This document shows positions 7,523-12,883 of a stretch of 12,883 nt of DNA, piece after piece. This DNA is from Thermoleophilaceae bacterium. GTDB lineage: Bacteria > Actinomycetota > Thermoleophilia > Solirubrobacterales > Thermoleophilaceae. The stretch is from positions 1 to 12,883 of the forward strand of contig JACCZP010000066.1 of assembly GCA_013695885.1 (NCBI GenBank), read 5' to 3'. A program made the translations under genes and the position numbers. Position 1 is the stretch's first letter. Every line of letters starts with the position of its first letter. The notes under the pieces are model-generated. The model saw nothing but the letters and a program-made list of their open reading frames with translations, did not search any database and had not been told where the DNA came from.

Positions 7523-9517
7523 TTGAGAAAGCAAGTGCTCGTCACGGTGGACCGTGGCGAAACCAGAGTCGCCATCCTCGAGGCGGAGGGCACCCCTCCG
7601 GCTAAGGACGTCGCAACAACCCAGAACGGCTCGCGGGGCGGCGGTCGCCGCCGGCGCGGGCGCTCGGGATCCAGCGCGCCCCCGGAGGGCTTCCGGATCG
7701 CGGAGCTCTACGTCGAGCGGCTCGGCAAGCGCTCGATCGTGGGCAACGTCTACAAGGGCAAGGTCGACAACGTCGTGCCCGGCCTCGAGGCCGCCTTCGT
7801 GGACATCGGCCTCGACAAGAACGGCTTCCTGCACGTCGACGACATCGTCATGCCGGGGGTCGAGGTGGCCCGCCGCGGGCGGACCGGGGGCAAGGGCAAG
7901 CGCATCACCGAGCTGCTGAAGCCCGGCCAGGAGGTGGTCGTCCAGGTCGAGAAGGATCCCCTGAAGACCAAGGGCGCGCGGCTCTCCATGCAGCTCTCAA
8001 TCGCCGGCCGCTACCTCGTCTACGTGCCTCAGGGCGAGGGCGTCGGGGTGTCGAAGCGCCTGCCGGACTCAGAGCGCGAGCGCCTGCGCAAGGCCGCCGC
8101 GAAGCTCGACCTCAAGAGTGGCGGGGCCATCGTGCGCACCGCCGCCGACGGGGCGAGCCGCGAGGACCTCGAACGCGAGACCCGGTACCTCTTCCGCCTC
8201 CACGACATCCTCCTCGGCCGCGTCGAGGAGACCGTCGCTCCGGCCATGGTCTTCCAGGAGGCCGACCTCTCCGTGCGGGTGGTGCGTGACATCTTCTCCG
8301 CGCACTTCGAGCGCGCGGTGGTGGACGACGAGGGCCAGCGACACCGGCTCACCTCGTTCTTCACGCGCACGGCGCCCGAGCTCGTGGATCGCGTCGAGCT
8401 CTACGAGGACGAGGAGCCGCTTTTCGAGAGCTACGCCGTGGACCGGGCGATCGAGTCCACGCTCTCCCGCCGGGTGGACCTGTCCTCCGGCGGATATCTG
8501 ATCATCGACTACGCGGAGGCCCTCACGGTCATCGACGTGAACTCGGGTTCGTTCACCGGCCGCGGCCGCGGGACGCGCCTCGAGGACATCATCACCCAGA
8601 CCAACCTCGAGGCCGCCGACGAGGTGGTGAGCCAGCTGCGGCTGCGCGACATCGGCGGGATCATCGTCATCGACTTCATCGACATGTCGCGCGCCCGCAA
8701 CCGCGACGCCGTGCTGAAGGTCCTTCGCAAGGCGCTCGACCAGGACCGGACGAAGACCTACGTGGTGGACATCTCGCCCCTCGGCCTGGTGGAGATGACC
8801 CGCCAGAACGTGACCGACGGCGTGCGCGAGATCCTCACCAAGACCTGCCCGACCTGCAAGGGCGAGGGCGTGGTCCTGAGCGAGGAGACGGTGGCCATCC
8901 AGGTGGAGCGCAAGCTGCGCGACCTGGCCGCGGAGCGGCCGAAGCCGGAGGCCTTCCTCGTCCAGGTCCACCCGCGCGTTGCCACCGCGCTGATGGCCGG
9001 GCCGGTGCGCCGCCTGCTCGAGCTCGAGTCCGAGGTGGGCAAGTACTTCCACTTCGAGGGCAGCGAGGCGCTGCCCCTCGACCACTTCGCGGTGTCTCTC
9101 GAGGGTGACCGCGACGAGGTCGAGGAGCGGGCGCTTCCGTTCCGGGTCGGGGAGGAGGTGCTCGTCACGCTCGAGGAGCCCCACATGTACAACGAGGACG
9201 ACGCCGTGGCCAAGGTCGACGGCTACGTGATCTCGGTCGGCGGGGGAGTGCGCGCGATCGGTGAGAAGAAGCTCGTGCGCATCGACCACGTGGGGCGCTC
9301 GGCGGCCTCGGCGAGCATCGTGGGGGAGCCGGACGGGTCCGGGGCTTCGGCCTCGGCTTCGGGCTCGGACGACGACGAGGACCCGGACGGTCGCAGCCGG
9401 CGCCGGCGTGGCCGGCGTGGTGGCCGGGGGAGGGGTCGCGGTAAGTCGGAGGTGGCCGCGGAGGCGGCGGCGGAGACGGCGGCGGCCGAGGCCGGCGGCG
9501 GGGGCTCGTCGGATTAG
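7523..9517 (+). CDS. rng: Ribonuclease E/G family endoribonuclease
   Basis: This is an endoribonuclease of the RNase E/G family, which cleaves single-stranded RNA in mRNA decay and rRNA maturation. The 664-residue protein opens with QVLVTVDRGETRVAILE, then has a Gly/Arg/Ser-rich insert (about 21-56) before the usual ELYVER (61-66). An S1-type RNA-binding region follows (about 72-160, starting VGNVYKGKVDNVVPGLEAAF). The DNase I-like catalytic domain holds Asp338 in VIDVNSG and Asp384 in VIDFIDM, the expected metal-binding pair. CPTC (442-445) is the zinc-link motif of the dimer. Residues about 537-600 resemble a TRAM RNA-binding domain. The tail after 600 is acidic, then Arg/Gly-rich (624-640), then Ala/Glu-rich, and is probably disordered. 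The start is TTG. Confidence 0.93.
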   Translation: MRKQVLVTVDRGETRVAILEAEGTPPAKDVATTQNGSRGGGRRRRGRSGSSAPPEGFRIAELYVERLGKRSIVGNVYKGKVDNVVPGLEAAFVDIGLDKNGFLHVDDIVMPGVEVARRGRTGGKGKRITELLKPGQEVVVQVEKDPLKTKGARLSMQLSIAGRYLVYVPQGEGVGVSKRLPDSERERLRKAAAKLDLKSGGAIVRTAADGASREDLERETRYLFRLHDILLGRVEETVAPAMVFQEADLSVRVVRDIFSAHFERAVVDDEGQRHRLTSFFTRTAPELVDRVELYEDEEPLFESYAVDRAIESTLSRRVDLSSGGYLIIDYAEALTVIDVNSGSFTGRGRGTRLEDIITQTNLEAADEVVSQLRLRDIGGIIVIDFIDMSRARNRDAVLKVLRKALDQDRTKTYVVDISPLGLVEMTRQNVTDGVREILTKTCPTCKGEGVVLSEETVAIQVERKLRDLAAERPKPEAFLVQVHPRVATALMAGPVRRLLELESEVGKYFHFEGSEALPLDHFAVSLEGDRDEVEERALPFRVGEEVLVTLEEPHMYNEDDAVAKVDGYVISVGGGVRAIGEKKLVRIDHVGRSAASASIVGEPDGSGASASASGSDDDEDPDGRSRRRRGRRGGRGRGRGKSEVAAEAAAETAAAEAGGGGSSD

Positions 9518-9665
9518 GCCGTCACCGCGTGCGGGGTCTCGCCCGGTCCGTGCGCGCCGCATCAGCCTGTCCTACCCGACGGCGTCGCACCGCCGTTGCG
9601 GGCTCTTCGCACTTCCGTAACGCCTGAGGCCCCGCCGTGCGTCTCGGGCCGCCACGCTCGGGGAG
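9518..9665 (+). terminator. Gap after rng with a possible terminator hairpin
   Basis: This 148-nt gap separates the mre-rng cluster from the following genes. It contains ACGGCG/CGCCGT with a 6-nt loop at 9579-9596, followed by T-containing but not T-rich sequence, then the small stem TGCG/CGCA around 9597-9612. A weak or factor-dependent terminator is possible. No clear promoter for the downstream gene is visible. Confidence 0.3.
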
Positions 9666-10664
9666 ATGCCGGACGAGATGACACTTAGGTCGGATATCCG
9701 GCCCAAACTTGCCGGTGTCGATCTCGAGCGGGCGATCGTCCGCCTCGCCGAGCGCCAGCACGGCGTCATCGCCCGGGGGCAACTGCTCGCGCTCGGCCTG
9801 GGCGCGAGCACGGTGAAGCACCGCGTCGGACACGGCCGGCTCCACCCGATGCACCGCGGCGTCTACGCCCTCGGCCACCGGCGCCTCTCCGTTCACGGTC
9901 GGTTCATGGCCGCGGTGCTCGCCGCGGGTCCCGGCGCCGTGCTCAGCCATCGCTCCGCGGCCGAGCTGTGGGGGATACGCGCCTCGGCGAGCCAACGGGT
10001 CGAGGTCAGCGCCCCGACGCGGCGCCGCGCGGGACGGGGCGTCCGAGCTCACCTCGCCTCTCTCGCGAACGACGAGCTCACCGAGCTCGAGGAGATCCCC
10101 GTGACCACAGCCTCCCGCACACTGCTCGACCTCGCCGCCGTGCTCGACGGTCAGCGCCTCGAACGCGCTCTCCGCGAGGCCGAGTTCCGCCGGCTCGGGG
10201 ACGCGACGTCGCTCACCGTGCTCCTCGAGCGCCATCCCCGCCGCCGCGGCACCGCTCTCCTGCGCCGGATCCTCGCCGCCGGGCGCCTCGGCGACGGCGT
10301 CACCCGCGGCGAGCTCGAGGATTGCTTCGTCGCCTTCCTCGACGCCGCGGGCCTGCCGCGGCCGGGGCTCAACCGCCACATCGAGGCCGCCGGTCGCCTT
10401 ATCGAGTGCGACTCCGTCTGGCGGGACGGGCGGCTGATCGTCGAGCTCGACGGCCACGCGACTCACGGCCGGCGCAGCGCCTTCGAGGACGACCGCGCCC
10501 GGGACCGGGCCTTGAGCGCCGCCGGATGGCGGGTGGTGCGCGTCACCTGGCGCCAGCTCGAGCGGGAGGCTGGGCCGCTGGAGAGCGATCTCCGGCGGCT
10601 GCTCGGGGAAGGCGAAGCGAAAGCGACCATCGGGGCGCGGCGGGGAGGAGATTCGACCCCCTAG
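9666..10664 (+). CDS. AbiEi-like N-terminal and DUF559 C-terminal domain protein
   Basis: The 332-residue product combines two recognisable parts. Residues about 18-70 (RLAERQHGVIARGQLLALGL and HRGVYALGH) match the winged-helix N-terminal domain of AbiEi-type antitoxin proteins. Residues about 214-312 resemble DUF559, a Vsr/PD-(D/E)xK-like nuclease fold: Glu216 in RGELED, Asp249 in ECDSVW, ELDGHATH (260-267), EDDRARD (274-280) and GWRVVRVTW (287-295). Putative acidic active-site residues are therefore present. Biochemical function is not established for this architecture, and many copies occur in actinobacterial genomes. No AbiEii-type nucleotidyltransferase toxin is adjacent, so a toxin-antitoxin role is not supported here. 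The start is ATG 9666 or ATG 9678; GGGAG at 9661-9665 fits the second better. Confidence 0.8.
   Translation: MPDEMTLRSDIRPKLAGVDLERAIVRLAERQHGVIARGQLLALGLGASTVKHRVGHGRLHPMHRGVYALGHRRLSVHGRFMAAVLAAGPGAVLSHRSAAELWGIRASASQRVEVSAPTRRRAGRGVRAHLASLANDELTELEEIPVTTASRTLLDLAAVLDGQRLERALREAEFRRLGDATSLTVLLERHPRRRGTALLRRILAAGRLGDGVTRGELEDCFVAFLDAAGLPRPGLNRHIEAAGRLIECDSVWRDGRLIVELDGHATHGRRSAFEDDRARDRALSAAGWRVVRVTWRQLEREAGPLESDLRRLLGEGEAKATIGARRGGDSTP
9680..9719 (+). repeat. Nested inverted repeats at the start of the DUF559 gene
   Basis: Within the first codons lie a perfect palindrome CGGATATCCG (9691-9700), a hairpin CCGGC/GCCGG with an 8-nt loop (9698-9702 and 9711-9715), and outer arms GACAC/GTGTC (9680-9684 and 9715-9719). 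The stretch is more AT-rich than its surroundings. It could be an operator or RNA structure near the ribosome binding site; its role is unknown. Confidence 0.4.
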
Positions 10665-10667
10665 CTT
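10662..10667 (+). promoter_or_regulatory. -10-like hexamer before the glycosyltransferase gene
   Basis: TAGCTT lies 7 nt before the GTG start, the classic distance for a leaderless transcript. Its first three bases are also the stop codon of the preceding gene, so chance is possible. The nearest purine-rich stretch (10642-10650) is about 24 nt from the start, too far for a ribosome binding site. Confidence 0.4.
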
Positions 10668-10674
10668 CCCGGCG

Positions 10675-11751
10675 GTGAGCGCGAGGCGCATCGGGGGACT
10701 CGTTCGGCTCCTGCTCGCCGGCCTCGTCCTCGCGCGGCTGTCGCGGGGCCGGCGGCGCCGGGCGCCGCTCGCCGGCCGGAGCGGTCCGCTCGACGCGGTC
10801 AGCGTGGTCGTTCCCGCTCGGAACGAGGCGCATCGGATCGGGCCGTGCCTCGAGGAGCTGGTCGCCGATCCGGGGGTGGCCGAGATCGTGGTCCTCGACG
10901 ACCGCTCGGAGGACGGCACCGCCGAGCTGGCCGCCTCGCTCGGGGCTCGCGTCGTGGCCGGGACGCCACTCCCGGACGGCTGGGTCGGAAAGCAGTGGGC
11001 TCTCCAGCAGGGCATCGAGGCGGCTGGGTCGGACGTCGTCGTGCTGCTCGACGCCGACACGCGCGTGCGCCGCGGACTGGTGGGGGCGGTCCTCGAGGAG
11101 CTGCGCGACGCGGACCTGGTGAGCGTCGCGCCGCGGTTCGTGTGCCGGGATGCCCTGCTGCGCTGGCTGCATCCCTCGATGCTCGCCACGCTCACCTATC
11201 GCTTCGGGCCGCTGGGTGCGGAGGGGGAGGCTCCGGCGCCTCGCCGCGCGATCGGGAACGGCCAGTGCCTGGGTGCACGCCGCGAAGCGCTGCTGTCCTC
11301 CGACGTCCTCCGACGGACCCGAGCCCACATGACCGACGACATCGCGCTGGTGCGCGCGCTGGCTGCGGACGGCTGGCGGGTGTCGTTCGTCGACGGCGCC
11401 GATCTGCTGTCGGTGGAGATGTACGCGAGCGCCGCCGAGGCGTGGCGGGAATGGCCGCGCACGCTGGCCATGGCCGACGTGACGAGCCCGGCGTGGAAGG
11501 CCCTCGACTCGGCGGTCATGGTCCTCGTGATGGCCGTGCCGGTGCTGCGCCTGGCCTCCGGCCGCGCCGGGCACCTGGACCGGGCTCTGCTCGTGGTGCG
11601 GGTCGCGCTGCTGGGGGCTCTGGGGCGCTTCTACGAACGCCGCGGCCTGCCCTTCTGGCTGTCTCCGCTGGCGGATCCGGTGGCCGTGGGGCGGCTCGTG
11701 TACGCCACGCTGCGGCCGGTGAGGGCCTGGCGCGGGCGCAGCTACGGGTGA
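10675..11751 (+). CDS. Membrane-anchored family 2 glycosyltransferase
   Basis: The 358-residue protein has the GT-A fold of family 2 glycosyltransferases: VSVVVPARNEAHRIG (42-56), VVLDDRSEDGTA (72-83), the nucleotide-sugar metal site LLDADTR with DAD at 126-128, and a later acceptor-side acidic motif MTDDIAL (219-225). The segment LPDGWVGKQWALQQG (99-113) is typical of the subgroup that includes hopene-associated HpnB and carotenoid glycosyltransferases CrtQ/CruC, so a lipid or isoprenoid acceptor is plausible but unproven. A weak hydrophobic segment lies at 8-22, and two stronger membrane segments at about 279-295 and 303-317, so it is probably membrane bound. The start is GTG, 10 nt after the DUF559 stop, without a Shine-Dalgarno. 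selD follows after 65 nt. Confidence 0.85.
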   Translation: MSARRIGGLVRLLLAGLVLARLSRGRRRRAPLAGRSGPLDAVSVVVPARNEAHRIGPCLEELVADPGVAEIVVLDDRSEDGTAELAASLGARVVAGTPLPDGWVGKQWALQQGIEAAGSDVVVLLDADTRVRRGLVGAVLEELRDADLVSVAPRFVCRDALLRWLHPSMLATLTYRFGPLGAEGEAPAPRRAIGNGQCLGARREALLSSDVLRRTRAHMTDDIALVRALAADGWRVSFVDGADLLSVEMYASAAEAWREWPRTLAMADVTSPAWKALDSAVMVLVMAVPVLRLASGRAGHLDRALLVVRVALLGALGRFYERRGLPFWLSPLADPVAVGRLVYATLRPVRAWRGRSYG

Positions 11752-11802
11752 GCGCCTTTCGTGGCGGCGGGGTGCGCGGTCCCGGGCGCCCTGGCGTCGA
11801 CC

Positions 11803-11808
11803 TATCCT
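11803..11808 (+). promoter_or_regulatory. -10-like hexamer before selD
   Basis: TATCCT, 8 nt before the GTG at 11817, matches TAnnnT and suggests a leaderless selD transcript. No Shine-Dalgarno is seen upstream of that start, and no convincing -35 is present. Confidence 0.45.
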
Positions 11809-11816
11809 CGCCTGCG

Positions 11817-12851
11817 GTGGACGAAAAGACCCGCATAAGGCTGACGAAGTACTCGCAGAAGGCCGGGTGAGCGTCGAAGTTCGCTCCAGGGGACCTGGAG
11901 CAGGTGCTCGAGGGCTTCGGCCCGGCCGAGGCTGAAGGCTTCGCCAGCGGAATCGAGACCCGCGACGACGCGGGACACATCCCCTTCGCGGGAGGACTGC
12001 TCCTGCAGTCGGTCGACTTCTTCACGCCCATCGTCGACGATCCGCGCCGCTTCGGGCAGATCGCGGCCGCGAACGCGTTCTCGGACGTGTACGCGATGGG
12101 TGGGCAGGCGCTCACCGCGCTCAATCTCGTGGCGTGGCCGTGCTCGCTCGACCTGGCCGCGCTGCGCGAGGTGCTCGAGGGGGGCCTCGAGAAGGTCGAG
12201 GAGGCGGGCGCCAGCCTGCTCGGAGGCCACTCGGTGCAGGACGACGAGCCGAAGTACGGGCTGGCCGTCACGGGTTGGGTGGAGACCGACCGCGTGGTGC
12301 GCAACGCGGGCGCGCGGCCCGGCGACCGCCTCGTCCTGACCAAGCCCCTGGGACTCGGCATCCTCGCTACGGCGCTGAAGCGCGACCTTGTGACCGAGGC
12401 CGACGTCGAGGAGGCGGTCGAGACCGCCGCGCGCCTTAACCGCGGCGCCTCCGAGGCCATGCGTGCGGTGGGGGTGTCCGCCGCCACCGACGTGACCGGC
12501 TATGGCCTGCTCGGCCACCTCGGCGAGATGCTGGCCGCGAGCGGGGTCGGGGCCGTGGTCCGCCGCAGCGCCGCGCCGGTTTGGGACGGAGCGTCCGGCC
12601 TCGCCGCCGAGGGCTGCTACCCGGGCGGCCTGGACGCCAACCGCGACCACGTCCTCGACCGGGTCTTGCGTGACGGCGTGTCCGAGGAGGACCTCCTGCC
12701 CCTCTACGACCCGCAGACGAGCGGCGGGCTGCTCATCGCGGTGGCCGAGGAGCGGGCGGAAGACCTCGTGGCGGAGCTGAAGGTCCGCGGCGAGCGTGCC
12801 GACGTGGTGGGCGAGATCGTGGCCGGTACGGGAATGCGCGTGGTCCGGTAG
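11817..12851 (+). CDS. selD: Selenophosphate synthetase with in-frame UGA (selenocysteine)
   Basis: SelD uses ATP and selenide to make selenophosphate, the selenium donor for selenocysteine and 2-selenouridine. From the GTG at 11817 the product is 344 residues, matching the usual length of about 345. The N-terminus reads IRLTKYSQKAG, then UGA at 11868-11870 (residue 18), then ASKFAPGDLE. In SelD this position is the catalytic Cys or Sec, followed three residues later by the essential Lys (Lys21 here). The rest is intact: ETRDDA (47-52), VDFFTPIVDD (66-75), AAANAFSDVYAMGG, LLGGHS, GLAVTG, LTKPLG, TDVTGYGLLGHL and PQTSGGLL. A start at 11904 (GTG, codon 30) would lose the active site. The UGA must be read as selenocysteine for a working enzyme; a base-call error in a Cys codon (TGT/TGC) is the alternative. 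Confidence 0.93.
11883..11901 (+). promoter_or_regulatory. SECIS-like hairpin downstream of the selD UGA
   Basis: GCTCCAGG (11883-11890) and CCTGGAGC (11894-11901) form a perfect 8-bp stem closing a GGA loop. The loop begins 20 nt after the UGA, within the range expected for bacterial SECIS elements, and its leading GG fits the G-rich apical loop recognised by SelB. A further outer pairing GAGC/GCTC (11869-11872 with 11906-11909) may extend it from the UGA itself. The bulged U of the E. coli fdhF element is not evident. Confidence 0.65.
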
Positions 12852-12883
12852 CCGTCTGGCCGCGTTCCGAGCCGCCGCCGCAC

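Noticed and set aside
8069..9562. Long minus-strand open frame opposite rng with TAGGAC 6 nt before its ATG
   Set aside because: The hexamer lacks the final T of TAnnnT, the protein is compositionally a shadow of rng, and no family features are visible.
9522..11195. Long minus-strand open frame (557 codons) opposite the DUF559 and glycosyltransferase genes
   Set aside because: The plus-strand genes have clear domains, while this frame is low-complexity and crosses a gene boundary.
10845..11870. Plus-strand open frame ending at the UGA of selD
   Set aside because: Most of it is an out-of-frame reading of the glycosyltransferase gene. Only its final 17 codons (from GTG 11817) are real, as the SelD N-terminus.
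11868..11870. UGA in selD as a true stop or pseudogene-forming mutation
   Set aside because: The UGA sits exactly at the Cys/Sec catalytic position, the frame and all motifs are intact on both sides, and a SECIS-like hairpin follows at the right distance.

Overview
The window looks chromosomal and very GC-rich. GTG and TTG starts are common. The gene order ndk - maf - mreB - mreC - mreD - mrdA (PBP2) - rodA - rng resembles the rod-shape cluster of Actinobacteria. Together with an AbiEi/DUF559-type protein and several genes that lack a Shine-Dalgarno sequence, this suggests a deep-branching actinobacterium such as Thermoleophilia (Solirubrobacterales/Gaiellales). That taxonomic guess is inference from composition and synteny only.

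Layout. Positions 1-165 hold no gene I can assign. ndk (172-576) and maf (602-1183) form a small nucleotide-housekeeping unit. A GNAT acetyltransferase (1220-1666, minus strand) converges on maf and diverges from mreB. From 1868 to 9517 runs a tight plus-strand cluster: MreB, MreC, MreD (4-base overlap with mreC), PBP2, RodA and an RNase E/G. MreBCD positions the elongation machinery, RodA polymerises lipid II, PBP2 cross-links the strands, and the RNase processes RNA. After rng the content changes to an AbiEi-like/DUF559 protein (9666-10664), a membrane-anchored family 2 glycosyltransferase (10675-11751) and selD (11817-12851).

Most notable observation. selD encodes selenophosphate synthetase, and its catalytic residue is encoded by an in-frame UGA at 11868-11870, read here as selenocysteine. 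The SelD N-terminal signature lies upstream of the UGA and the rest of the enzyme follows in the same frame. A perfect 8-bp hairpin with a GGA loop sits 12 nt after the UGA, where a bacterial SECIS element is expected. A conventional gene caller would start this gene at 11904, drop the active site, and miss that the organism must decode selenocysteine.

A second, more general observation is that five genes (GNAT, mreB, rodA, the glycosyltransferase and selD) have a TAnnnT hexamer 6-12 nt before the start codon and no convincing Shine-Dalgarno. Genes inside the mre operon (mreC, mreD, mrdA, rng) have good Shine-Dalgarno sequences. This is the pattern expected if unit-leading genes are transcribed without leaders.
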